From positions 496,001 through 560,000 of the forward strand of contig CAVXXT010000008.1 of assembly GCA_963765815.1 (NCBI GenBank): 64,000 nt of DNA, read 5' to 3'. The DNA is from DATLNF01 sp963765815. Its GTDB lineage: Bacteria > Actinomycetota > Actinomycetes > BP-191. The notes below the pieces were generated by a model. It searched no databases and was not told where the DNA came from. It worked only from the letters and a program-made list of their open reading frames with translations. Shown here piece by piece: positions 55,612-63,947 of the stretch (position 1 is the stretch's first letter; every line of letters starts with the position of its first letter). The position numbers and the translations under genes are program-made.

Positions 55612-56115
55612 TCAGCCCTTGATGACGACCGTCTTCATGATCTTGTCCGCGAACGTCTGCTTCTTCGCGTCCCACAGCGGCCAGAGGAAGCCGAGCAGGC
55701 AGGGCAGCGCGTCGACGATGTGCAGAATCGCGCGGATCACCGCGGTGCCGAAGCCTACCACCTGACCGTCCTGCTCGCGCAGCAGCCGGATCTTGAGGAC
55801 CTGCTTGCCCGGCGTCTGCCCCGTCGTGCCCTGGCGGTACTGGAAGTAGAGGAAGATGCCGAGGCCGACCAGACCGGCCAGCCCCTGGTTGATCGGACGC
55901 AGCACGGTCTGGAAGAACCCGCTGATCAGCGCGTCGATGAACGCGGCGCCGACGCGGGCCGGCCACTCGGCGAGTGGGGGCATGCCGGCCGGCGCGGGTG
56001 CGCCGTACCCGGGCGGCGGCATCGTGTAGCCGGGCGGCGGCGTGCCGTAGCCGGTCTGCCCCGGCGGCGGCGGGAACCCGCCGGCGTTGGGGTCCTGCGG
56101 GTCCATCGTGCTCAC
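55612..56115 (-). CDS. RDD-family membrane protein
   Basis: A 167-residue protein. The N-terminal 55 residues are Pro/Gly/Tyr-rich (GYGTPPPGYTMPPPGYGAP) and disordered. The RDD domain then begins with EWPARVGAAFIDALISGFFQ (the Arg-Asp pair), followed by GLAGLVGLGIFLYFQYRQGT, and TPGKQVLKIRLLREQDGQVV, with a final DKIMKTVVIKG. Three membrane helices are likely. The GTG start is preceded by CAGGAG; an ATG three codons later is possible. It is divergent from purN. Confidence 0.88.
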   Translation of the reverse strand: MSTMDPQDPNAGGFPPPPGQTGYGTPPPGYTMPPPGYGAPAPAGMPPLAEWPARVGAAFIDALISGFFQTVLRPINQGLAGLVGLGIFLYFQYRQGTTGQTPGKQVLKIRLLREQDGQVVGFGTAVIRAILHIVDALPCLLGFLWPLWDAKKQTFADKIMKTVVIKG

Positions 56116-56217
56116 ATCGGGCTCCTGCCCTCGGCGTTCGGTGCCGCTATCGTTGGGCCGGCCATCGGCGGGGTCAAGAACAGACACGTCGGACATCTCG
56201 GGTGCGGGGAGGTTCGG

Positions 56218-56820
56218 TTGTCCGCCCGGATCGTCGTGCTCGTCTCGGGCGAGGGCACCAATCTGCAGGCCCTGCTCGACGCCTCGCGTGATCCGTCGTA
56301 CGGCGCGAGCGTGGTCGCCGTCGGTGCCGACCGCGACTCGGCCAAAGGACTCGCGCGCGCCGAAGCGGCCGGCGTGCCCTTCTTCATCGTCAAGCTGCCG
56401 GACTTCGCCGACCGCGCCGACTTCGACGCGCGACTCGGCGAGTCGATCGCCGCGCACGAGCCCGACCTCGTCGTCTCCGCGGGCTTCATGAAGATCCTCG
56501 GCCCGGCAGTGCTCGACCGGTTCCCGATGCGGATCGTCAACACGCACCCGGCGCTGCTGCCGTCATTCCCCGGCGCGACGCCGCTGCGCGACACGCTCGA
56601 CTACGGCGTCAAGGTCACCGGCGTCACCGTGCACTTCGTCGACGCCGGCACCGACACCGGGCCGGTCATCGCGCAGCGCGTCGTCGAGGTGCGCGACGAC
56701 GACGACGAGCAGACGCTGCACGCGCGCATCAAGGACGTCGAGCGCGACCTGCTCGTCGACACCGTCGGCCGACTCGCCCGCGGCAGCGTCCGCGTCGAAG
56801 GAAGAAAGGTGCTGCTGTGA
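56218..56820 (+). CDS. purN: Phosphoribosylglycinamide formyltransferase (TTG start)
   Basis: Adds a formyl group from 10-formyl-THF to GAR, the third step of purine synthesis. It has 200 residues. RIVVLVSGEGTNLQALLDA is the phosphate-binding start, NTHPALLPSFPGA holds the catalytic Asn and His, and VHFVDAGTDTGPVIAQ the catalytic Asp. No ATG or GTG fits the N-terminus. A TTG lies five bases after GGGGAGG (56206-56212), an ideal ribosome-binding site. The stop overlaps the purH GTG (GTGA). Confidence 0.95.
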   Translation: MSARIVVLVSGEGTNLQALLDASRDPSYGASVVAVGADRDSAKGLARAEAAGVPFFIVKLPDFADRADFDARLGESIAAHEPDLVVSAGFMKILGPAVLDRFPMRIVNTHPALLPSFPGATPLRDTLDYGVKVTGVTVHFVDAGTDTGPVIAQRVVEVRDDDDEQTLHARIKDVERDLLVDTVGRLARGSVRVEGRKVLL

Positions 56821-58385
56821 GCGTCGAGTCCGAGGGTCGCGTCCAGGTACGCCGGGCGCTGGTGAGCGTCTACGACAAGACCGGGCTGGTCGACTTCGCA
56901 CGCGGCCTCGTCGACCTCGGCGTGGAGATCGTGTCGACCGGGTCGACCGCGTCGCAGATCGCCGACGCCGGCATGCCGGTGACGGCCGTGTCCGACCTCA
57001 CCGGCTTCCCCGAGTGCCTCGACGGACGGGTGAAGACGCTGCACCCGCGCGTGCACGCCGGGATCCTCGCCGACGTCCGGCTCGACGACCACGTGCGCCA
57101 GCTGGCCGAGCTCGACGTCGCGGCGTTCCAGCTGGTCGTCTCGAACCTCTACCCCTTCGCGGCCACGGTCTTCGGCGGCGCGAGCACCGACGAGTGCATC
57201 GAGCAGATCGACATCGGCGGGCCGACGATGGTCCGCGCTGCGGCAAAGAACCACGCCAACGTCGCGATCGTCACGTCGCCGTCGGTGTACGACGAGGTGC
57301 TGGCGTCACTGCGTGCCGGCGGCACGACGATGGAGCAGCGCAAGCGGCTGGCGGGGGAGGCGTTCGCGCACACCGCGTCGTACGACGTCGACGTCGCGTC
57401 GTGGTTCTCCAGCAGCTACGCGCCGGCCGATGGGGAGACGTTCCCGCAGTTCCTCGGCGCGGTGTGGAGCCGCGCCGACATCCTGCGCTACGGCGAGAAC
57501 CCGCATCAGGGCGCCGCGCTCTACGTCAGCGCGCACCCGCGAGACAGCCTCGCCACCGCGGAGCAGCTGCACGGCAAGGCGATGTCCTACAACAACTACG
57601 TCGACACCGACGCGGCGCTGCGTGCGGCGTACGACTTCGCCGCCCCCTGCGTCGCCATCATCAAGCACGCCAACCCGTGCGGCATCGCGACGGGTGCCGA
57701 CGTCGCGGAGGCGCACCGCAAGGCGCACGCGTGTGACCCGGTGTCGGCGTTCGGCGGCGTGATCGCGGTGAACCGGCCGGTCTCCGTGGAGCTGGCGAAG
57801 CAGGTCGCCGAGATCTTCACCGAGGTGATCGTCGCGCCGGCGTACGACGACGGCGCGGTCGAGATCCTCGCCGGCAAGCCGTCGATCCGCGTGCTGCGCA
57901 CTGCGGGCGGCGGTGGGGCCGGCGTCGAGATCCGCGGGATCAGCGGCGGCCTGCTGATGCAGCACACCGACGCGCTGTCCGCCCCCGGCGACGACGCGGC
58001 GACCTGGACCAACCAGACCAACGTCGACGTCGACGCCGAGACGATGGCCGACCTGGTCTTCGCCTGGCGCGCGAGCCGGGCGGTGAAGTCCAACGCGATC
58101 CTGCTCGCGGCCGACGGCGCGACGGTCGGCGTCGGCATGGGTCAGGTCAACCGGGTCGACGCGGCGCGGCTCGCGGTGGCGCGAGCCGGCGACCGCGCGA
58201 AGTCGGCCGTCGCGGCGAGCGACGCGTTCTTCCCGTTCGCCGACGGGCTCGAGGTGCTGGTCGAGGCCGGCGTACGCGCGGTCGTCGAGCCCGGTGGCTC
58301 GAAGCGCGATGCCGAGGTCATCGAGGTGGCGCAGAAGGCGGGCGTCGCGCTCTTCTTCACCGGCACCCGCCACTTCTTCCACTGA
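56817..58385 (+). CDS. purH: Bifunctional AICAR transformylase / IMP cyclohydrolase
   Basis: Catalyses the last two steps to IMP. It has 522 residues. The IMP cyclohydrolase domain comes first (RALVSVYDKTGLVDFARGL, GSTASQIADAG, FPECLDGRVKTLHPRVHAGI). The AICAR formyltransferase domain follows, with RYGENPHQGAALYVSA and CVAIIKHANPCGIA, ending SDAFFPFADGLEVLVEAGV and FFTGTRHFFH. It is translationally coupled to purN. Its IMP product feeds guaB earlier in the window. Confidence 0.97.
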   Translation: MSVESEGRVQVRRALVSVYDKTGLVDFARGLVDLGVEIVSTGSTASQIADAGMPVTAVSDLTGFPECLDGRVKTLHPRVHAGILADVRLDDHVRQLAELDVAAFQLVVSNLYPFAATVFGGASTDECIEQIDIGGPTMVRAAAKNHANVAIVTSPSVYDEVLASLRAGGTTMEQRKRLAGEAFAHTASYDVDVASWFSSSYAPADGETFPQFLGAVWSRADILRYGENPHQGAALYVSAHPRDSLATAEQLHGKAMSYNNYVDTDAALRAAYDFAAPCVAIIKHANPCGIATGADVAEAHRKAHACDPVSAFGGVIAVNRPVSVELAKQVAEIFTEVIVAPAYDDGAVEILAGKPSIRVLRTAGGGGAGVEIRGISGGLLMQHTDALSAPGDDAATWTNQTNVDVDAETMADLVFAWRASRAVKSNAILLAADGATVGVGMGQVNRVDAARLAVARAGDRAKSAVAASDAFFPFADGLEVLVEAGVRAVVEPGGSKRDAEVIEVAQKAGVALFFTGTRHFFH

Positions 58386-58392
58386 CGGATCG

Positions 58393-58815
58393 CTACGCCG
58401 GCAGGACCAGCACGCCTTCCGCCGCCGCCGCGGCTCGGAGTCTCTGGTCCCACGCAGCGAGGGCGACGTGGTCGCGCCCGAGCGCGAGCACGCTGCTGAG
58501 GTGCACGGCACCCGCACCGCTCAACGCCCGGATCTCCGCGAGATCGCCGGCGATCTGCGCGACCTCCTCGGTGAGGTGAACGGGTCGCACCGACGCCCAG
58601 AGCTCCGCCCACAGCCTGGTCGCGCCCTGGTGGACCCTTGCCGTCAGCCGACCGGCGCGGCGCGCGGCGCCGAGCGCGGCGCGCACCTCTGCGAATGCGA
58701 GTGGGCTCGTCATGGCGACGTCGCAGTGGTTCCAGATGGCCGCAGCGAGCTCACTGGCGTCCTCGTCGATGAGGAGCTTGACCAGCGCGCTGCTGTCGAA
58801 GTAGACGACCGCCAC
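58393..58815 (-). CDS. vapC: PIN-domain ribonuclease toxin, VapC-like
   Basis: A 140-residue PIN-domain protein. Acidic residues D7 (VVYFDSSALVKLL) and E43 (FAEVRAAL) are in place. The usual third acid, in the motif D-A-x-H-L, reads G-A-V-H-L here, and a later Asp in AAWDQRL may serve. VapC toxins cut tRNA or rRNA. The GTG start directly follows the antitoxin stop without overlap. The altered motif may mean weaker activity. Confidence 0.83.
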   Translation of the reverse strand: MAVVYFDSSALVKLLIDEDASELAAAIWNHCDVAMTSPLAFAEVRAALGAARRAGRLTARVHQGATRLWAELWASVRPVHLTEEVAQIAGDLAEIRALSGAGAVHLSSVLALGRDHVALAAWDQRLRAAAAAEGVLVLPA

Positions 58816-59094
58816 CTAGTGGGTGTCCCGGTCCCGTTGCTCCCGGACCAGGTCGCTGACCGATCCGGAGGCCTTGAACCTCGGGCGCCCGGTGAGTCGA
58901 GGACGCTCGGCGACCGGCGCGGGGCCGATCACACCCTTGCGAGTCAGCTCCTCGATGAGCGGCCCGCTCCCGACCGGCACCAGGCGAGCGACCGGCACAC
59001 CTCGGTCGGTGATCACGACCTCCTCGCCCTCCGTGACACGAGCGATCCACGATGCGAGTTCGGAACGCAGGGCGCTCACCGAGACATCCATCAT
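58816..59094 (-). CDS. vapB: Phd/VapB-type antitoxin
   Basis: A 92-residue protein with an N-terminal Phd/YefM-like DNA-binding fold (VSALRSELASWIARVTEGEE, then VVITDRGVPVARLVPVG) and a basic, disordered C-terminus that would wrap the toxin. It directly precedes the PIN toxin gene. The start at 59094 or at the next ATG is preferred over 59112. This is a second Phd-type antitoxin in the window, different in sequence from the first. Confidence 0.85.
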   Translation of the reverse strand: MMDVSVSALRSELASWIARVTEGEEVVITDRGVPVARLVPVGSGPLIEELTRKGVIGPAPVAERPRLTGRPRFKASGSVSDLVREQRDRDTH

Positions 59095-59156
59095 TGAATG
59101 GTACAAGTCCATGCCGCGATCATGTACAGGAATTCCACTGGTCGCGATCGGTCAGA

Positions 59157-59756
59157 ATGCGATCTGTGGACGACCAGGAGGACGCGGACCTCTCGCACGC
59201 CGACCTGTCCGGCGCCGAGCTGCGCGGTGTCACGTTCACCCGGTGCGACCTGGTCGAGGCCGATCTCTCCGAGCTCGTGACGCATGGCTGCGTCTTCGAG
59301 GAGTGCGACTTCTCCGGCGCCAAGCTCAACGTGTCGGAGCACCACGCGACGGCGTTCCTGCGCTGCATGTTCCGGCGTACGTCGTTCTTCGACGCGACCC
59401 TCGACGGCTGCAAGCTGACCGGTTCGACGTTCGTCGACTGCGAGCTGCGGCCGCTGACTGTCACGGGCGGCGACTGGTCCTATGCCGTATTCCGCGGGCA
59501 GAAGCTGACCGGCATCTCGCTCGCCGGCGTGAAGCTGGCGGAGGCCGACTTCACCGAGGCCGACCTCTCTGACTCCGACCTGCGCGGCTGCGACCTGTCC
59601 CATGCGCGCACGCACCACACCGTGCTGCGCGGCGCCGATCTGCGCGGTGCGGATCTCACCGGCGTCGACCTGCGTGCCCTCGACCTCACCGACGTCCGGA
59701 TCGACGCGAGCCAGGCGACCCTGGTCGCATCGGCGTACGGCGCAGTCGTCGAATAG
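59157..59756 (+). CDS. Pentapeptide-repeat protein (Qnr/MfpA-like fold)
   Basis: A 199-residue protein made of consecutive pentapeptides of the form A-D/N-L/F-x-x, for example ADLSHADLSGAELRG and GADLRGADLTGVDLRALDL. These stack into a right-handed square beta-helix that mimics DNA. A 23-residue offset near the middle (PLTVTGGDWSYAVF) resembles the break between the two coils in Qnr proteins. MfpA and Qnr relatives bind gyrase and lower fluoroquinolone sensitivity, but most family members have no known role. An alternative GTG start at 59166 lies seven bases after CAGAAT, again a leaderless layout. Confidence 0.85.
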   Translation: MRSVDDQEDADLSHADLSGAELRGVTFTRCDLVEADLSELVTHGCVFEECDFSGAKLNVSEHHATAFLRCMFRRTSFFDATLDGCKLTGSTFVDCELRPLTVTGGDWSYAVFRGQKLTGISLAGVKLAEADFTEADLSDSDLRGCDLSHARTHHTVLRGADLRGADLTGVDLRALDLTDVRIDASQATLVASAYGAVVE

Positions 59757-59834
59757 CCCTCACCGCTCTCGCGGCTCACTTACAGTGAGGTCGGGCCGGC
59801 GCCCAGCCGCCCGTGCTGCAACTCCGGGGGACCC

Positions 59835-61922
59835 ATGTCTGGCATCCGCGGCGGTGGCCGAACCGTGCGCACGTCTCGGCTGCGTGCTGCCGCCGGGGCG
59901 CTCGCCCTGCTGGCGGGTCTCTGCGCGGGGATCGGCGCGACCGGTGTCGCCGCGCACGCGGCACCGCAGACCGGCAGCTACGGCCTGTTCACGCCGGTCA
60001 CTCCGGCGCGCGTCTACGACAGCCGGACGGCCGATGCCGGCGCACTGGTCGGGGGACAGAGCCGGGACCTCGTCGTCGCCGGAGCAGGTGGGCTGCCGGT
60101 CGACGGCGTGCTCGCCGTCGTCGCCAACGTCACCGTCACGTCGCCTACCGCATCCGGCTTCCTGACGGTCTACCCAGCCGGCGGGCAGCGCCCGTTCACC
60201 TCGAACCTCAACTTCGTCCCGGCGCAGACGGTCGCCAACCTCGTCACGGTCGGCGTCAGCGACGGCGGCGCGATCAGCCTCTACGCCAACTCCGGCAAGG
60301 TCCACGTCGTCGTCGACGTCACGGGCTACTACGCGAAGACCGACGGCGCGGCGGGCAGCCGGTTCACCGCGACGGAGGCGACCCGGATCCTCGGCTCCGG
60401 GTGGGACGGCTCGCCGATCGAGGGCGGGACGACGCGCGACGTGCAGGTCGCCGGGGCCGGCGGCGTACCGCTGTCCGCGACTGCGGTGGCGCTCAACGTC
60501 ACCGTTCTGCGGCCGACCAGCTCGAGCTTCGTCACGGTCTACCCGGCGGGCGGCAGCTCCCCGGTCTCCACGCTCAACTTCGTCGCCGGGCAGGCCATCG
60601 CGAACCAGACGGTGGTGCGACTCGGCCTCGGCGGTCGCGTGTCGGTGTTCAACAACTCCGGCACCGCCGAGGTGGCTCTCGACGTCGTCGGCTTCTACGC
60701 GGACACCGGCGCCCGCTTCTACCCGCTCGCACCCACCCGTTGGATGGACACCGCTGGCACGCCGATGCTCAACGGCTCGAGCCGCAGCGTCGCCCCGGCA
60801 TTCGGCGCGCACGCGGTGGTGGCGAACATCACCGCCGCCGACTCGCGCACGCCCGGCTACCTCGGGGTCTTCAAGCCGGACTCGAACTACCTGCCGACGA
60901 TCCAGTTCCGTGCGCTCCAGGTCGTGCCGAACCTGGTGACCGTCGGGGTGGACGGATCCGGCGGCTTCGTGATCGTCAACGGCGGCGACCGGACTCGGGT
61001 GATCGTCGACGTGTTCGGCGAGTTCCACCTCGACGGCTCGGAGCCGCGCATCAACAACCCGCCGCCGCAGCCCACGCCGGAGCCGACCCCCCCGCCGCCG
61101 TCCGCCGGCGACGTGCAGCCGGCGTTCCCGATCCGCGCGGCGTTCTACTACCCCTGGTACACGAGCACGCCGAAGAGCCGGTTCCACCCGACGTCGAACC
61201 CGTACAACGTCGAGGACCCGGCGTTCCTGGCCTACCAGGTGAAGGTGATGCGCTATGCCGGGATGAACGCGGCGATCTCCCACTGGGGCATGAACTACCT
61301 CGAGGACCAGCGCTTCCCCAAGCTGCTGCGCGCCGCCGACGGGACGGCGTTCCGCTGGTCGATCCAGTACCAGCCCGAGGGGGCGACCGACGGTACGCAG
61401 CCGACGGTCGCGAAGATCCGCGCCGACCTCAACACGATCAAGACCAAGTACGGCGCGGACCGCAGCTACCTGCGAGTGGGCGGCAAGCCGGTCGTCTTCG
61501 TGTGGACCGACGCGAGCGACGGCTGCGCGATGACGCAGCGCTGGCGCGACGCCAACTCCACCCTCGGCATGTACGTCGTGCTGAAGCGCTTCACCGGCTT
61601 CTTGTCCTGCCCGGCGCAGCCAAACTCCTGGCACCAGTACGCCCCGGCGGGCCGGGTCGCCGACGTGAAGCCGTACGCCTTCTCGATCTCGCCTGGCTTC
61701 TACTCCGCGTGGGAGAGCGCGCCGCGGCTCGGCCGTGATGTCGCGGCGTTCGGCACCGCGGTGCAGCAGATGATCGCGTCGCGCGCGCAGTGGCAGCTGG
61801 TCACGACGTTCAACGAGTGGGGCGAAGGCACCGCGATCGAGTCGGCATCGGAGTGGCGCAGCGCGAGCGGCTCCGGCGCCTACGTCGACACCCTGCACCG
61901 CTACCTCGGCGGCACTCGTTAG
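59835..61922 (+). CDS. Secreted GH99-like glycoside hydrolase with three N-terminal repeats
   Basis: A 695-residue exported protein with a signal peptide to about residue 43. Three beta-rich repeats of about 115 residues follow (roughly 48-165, 170-287, 290-395). Each contains a strand like FLTVYPAGG or YLGVFKPD, then ANLVTVGV or similar, and ends HVVVDVTGYY, ALDVVGFYA or IVDVFGEFH. This repeat is common in actinobacterial secreted proteins and its ligand is not known to me. After a Pro-rich linker (about 402-425) the catalytic domain opens with FYYPWY (about 437). It continues with ISHWGMNYLEDQRFPKLL, VVFVWTD and TTFNEWGEGTAIESA, the pattern of GH99/WbsX-type endo-mannosidases. TACAGT at 59781 could be its -10 box. 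Confidence 0.82.
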   Translation: MSGIRGGGRTVRTSRLRAAAGALALLAGLCAGIGATGVAAHAAPQTGSYGLFTPVTPARVYDSRTADAGALVGGQSRDLVVAGAGGLPVDGVLAVVANVTVTSPTASGFLTVYPAGGQRPFTSNLNFVPAQTVANLVTVGVSDGGAISLYANSGKVHVVVDVTGYYAKTDGAAGSRFTATEATRILGSGWDGSPIEGGTTRDVQVAGAGGVPLSATAVALNVTVLRPTSSSFVTVYPAGGSSPVSTLNFVAGQAIANQTVVRLGLGGRVSVFNNSGTAEVALDVVGFYADTGARFYPLAPTRWMDTAGTPMLNGSSRSVAPAFGAHAVVANITAADSRTPGYLGVFKPDSNYLPTIQFRALQVVPNLVTVGVDGSGGFVIVNGGDRTRVIVDVFGEFHLDGSEPRINNPPPQPTPEPTPPPPSAGDVQPAFPIRAAFYYPWYTSTPKSRFHPTSNPYNVEDPAFLAYQVKVMRYAGMNAAISHWGMNYLEDQRFPKLLRAADGTAFRWSIQYQPEGATDGTQPTVAKIRADLNTIKTKYGADRSYLRVGGKPVVFVWTDASDGCAMTQRWRDANSTLGMYVVLKRFTGFLSCPAQPNSWHQYAPAGRVADVKPYAFSISPGFYSAWESAPRLGRDVAAFGTAVQQMIASRAQWQLVTTFNEWGEGTAIESASEWRSASGSGAYVDTLHRYLGGTR

Positions 61923-61961
61923 ATAGCCGGGCCCGCGGGGCACCGTGGCAGACTCGCCGCC

Positions 61962-62834
61962 ATGAGCGCTCGGATGATGCCTGGTGGTCCTGTCGCGGAC
62001 GCGGTGATCGAGTCCCTCAAGCTACGGATCGACGCTCTCGTCGCCGCCGGACACCGGCCCGGCCTGGGCACGATCCTCGTCGGCGACGACTCGGCCAGCG
62101 CCGGCTACATCCGGGTGAAGCAGGAGCGCGCGACCGACCTGGGCTTCACGTCACCGCATATCCACCTCGGCCCGGACGCGACGCAGTCCGACGTCATCGC
62201 CGCGATCCGCGACATGAACGACCACAAGAGCGTCGACGCGCTGCTCGTCCAGCACCCGACCCCGCCGCAGATCGACTTCGACGCGGCGCTGCTCGAGATG
62301 GACCCGGACAAGGATGTCGACGGGCTGCACCCGGTCAACATGGGCCGGCTCGCGCTCGGCATGCCCGGCCCGGTGCCGTGCACCCCCGCCGGCATCGAGG
62401 CGCTGCTCGCGCACTACGAGATCCCGGTCGCCGGCCGCGAGGTGTGCATCCTCGGCCGCGGTACGACGCTCGGCCGCCCGCTCGCGCTCCTGCTCACCCA
62501 GAAGCGCCCGACCGCCAACGCCGCGGTGACCGTCGTGCACACCGGCGTCCCGAACTGGGCCGACTACACGCGCCGCGCCGAGATCGTCATCGCGGCGGCC
62601 GGCGTACCGGGGATCCTGCAGCCCGAGCACATCACGCCGGGCGCGGTCGTGGTCGGCGGGGGAGTGCGCTACGAGGGCCGAAAGCTGCTCCCGGACGTCG
62701 ACGAGCGCTGCGAGGAGGTCGCCGGCGCGATCACACCGCGGGTCGGCGGCGTCGGCCCGACGACGGTGGCGATGCTGCTGAAGAACTGCGTCGAGGCAGC
62801 GGAGCGGAATGCTGGAGTCTCGGCGCCGGTCTAG
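61962..62834 (+). CDS. folD: Methylenetetrahydrofolate dehydrogenase / cyclohydrolase FolD
   Basis: Interconverts 5,10-methylene-THF and 10-formyl-THF, the formyl donor used by purN and purH upstream. It has 290 residues. ASAGYIRVKQERATDLGF carries the catalytic Tyr and Lys, DKDVDGLHPVNMG the conserved Asp, and CILGRGTTLGRPLALLL the NADP-binding loop, where GRS is more usual than GRG. VGGVGPTTVAMLLKNCVEAA is the family end. CAGACT lies seven bases before the ATG, another possible leaderless -10. Confidence 0.95.
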   Translation: MSARMMPGGPVADAVIESLKLRIDALVAAGHRPGLGTILVGDDSASAGYIRVKQERATDLGFTSPHIHLGPDATQSDVIAAIRDMNDHKSVDALLVQHPTPPQIDFDAALLEMDPDKDVDGLHPVNMGRLALGMPGPVPCTPAGIEALLAHYEIPVAGREVCILGRGTTLGRPLALLLTQKRPTANAAVTVVHTGVPNWADYTRRAEIVIAAAGVPGILQPEHITPGAVVVGGGVRYEGRKLLPDVDERCEEVAGAITPRVGGVGPTTVAMLLKNCVEAAERNAGVSAPV

Positions 62835-62846
62835 AGAAGCGCGGCA

Positions 62847-62904
62847 GAACCGGTGGGCGCTCCGTTCACGCTGAGAAGCGCGTGACCGGACCGCCGACCG
62901 GTTC
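62847..62904 (+). terminator. Possible terminator or cruciform after folD
   Basis: GAACCGGT and ACCGGTTC (eight-base perfect arms) enclose TCACGC and GCGTGA (six-base arms). It lies 13 bp after folD in a 237-bp gap that otherwise shows nothing I can name. Confidence 0.35.
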
Positions 62905-63071
62905 CTGGGGTCGATCCGCGGAGGCGAGGCGAGTCGATCTGAACTCGGCGATTCCGCGTGGTCAGGCTGGAAGTCGCGCGCATTCAGCACCAAGAAGCAC
63001 GACGACAGCGGACTGCTCGTGCTCAGCGCAGGATCAACTCGGCGGCTCTTGGTGCTGGATGCGCGGCCGTC

Positions 63072-63809
63072 CTAGCCGATGCGGCGGACGGCCGGGGGAG
63101 TGCTGGCAGCCTGGCCGGCGGAGCGGGGGGCCGGTGGTGCGGGCGCGGCCACCGGGGGAGCGCCCGCGGGTGTCGCCGGGGCGTTGGTGTCGGCGGGGGT
63201 GTCCGGCAGCGGGCGGACGACGCCCGCGGCGATGACCTCGTTGGCCAGCTTGGCCCGGCGGTTGGTGCCCTCCGGGATCCGGAACTTCTGGTAGAGCCGC
63301 AGGAGGTGCTGCTTCACCGCGGCCTCGGTGACGACCAGCTCGTCGGCGATCTCCCGGGCCGACGCGGGCGCGACGAAGGCGTCCTGGCGCAGCGCGGGCC
63401 GGCACAGCGCGGTCAGCACCTCGATCTCGCGGCGGGTGAGGTCCGGTGCGGAGATCCGGCGCAGCTCCATCGTGTCCGGCGCGACCGTGCCCTCGGCGCC
63501 ACCCTCGAGGCCGCCCACGCGGCAGCGGGCCGTGCCGAAGGAGATGACGTCCCCGCTGTGCAAGGTACGGCGGCCCACCGGGCGGCCGTTGACCCGGGTG
63601 CCGTTGGACGACAGGCCCAGGTCCTCGACGTAGAGGAACGGCCCGCGGCGGACCAGCTCGGCGTGCAGGCGGGAGACGGTCGGGTCGTCGATGGACACGT
63701 CGACGCCGTCGCCGCGGCCCACGGTCGTGACCTCAGCCTGCAGCTCGAGGACGTCACCGCTGTCTTCGAGCCTGAGGAACGGTACGGCCACGGCCCTGCC
63801 TCCGATCAC
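63072..63809 (-). CDS. FHA-LuxR regulator
   Basis: A 245-residue protein. The N-terminal FHA domain (about 10-95) has VGRGDGVDVS, SRLHAEL and SSNGTRVNG, the phosphothreonine-binding core. Residues about 120-185 form a LuxR-type helix-turn-helix (LTRREIEVLTALCRPALRQD, then AREIADELVVTEAAVKQHLL) with a 10-residue insert before the recognition helices. The tail is a 50-residue Ala/Pro-rich stretch. The layout suggests DNA binding or partner choice controlled by a Ser/Thr kinase. No such kinase is in the window. The start is a GTG with a weak upstream site; a GTG at Val7 is also possible. Confidence 0.82.
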   Translation of the reverse strand: MIGGRAVAVPFLRLEDSGDVLELQAEVTTVGRGDGVDVSIDDPTVSRLHAELVRRGPFLYVEDLGLSSNGTRVNGRPVGRRTLHSGDVISFGTARCRVGGLEGGAEGTVAPDTMELRRISAPDLTRREIEVLTALCRPALRQDAFVAPASAREIADELVVTEAAVKQHLLRLYQKFRIPEGTNRRAKLANEVIAAGVVRPLPDTPADTNAPATPAGAPPVAAPAPPAPRSAGQAASTPPAVRRIG

Positions 63810-63947
63810 GCGTCAACGTGCTGATCCTGGCGCTGCAGTCAGCACTCTCTCCCTTTCCGGTACCCACCGACCTCCAGGACGAACCGACTTTTCCGGTGAA
63901 CCGCCCACCGCAATAGACTTCGCCGCGACTCGGGAGGTCACGTACCC

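Noticed and set aside
59760..61943. A 727-codon open frame antisense to the GH99-like gene
   Set aside because: The plus-strand gene has a signal peptide, repeats and catalytic motifs. The minus-strand product is low-complexity Arg/Asp/Val-rich sequence.
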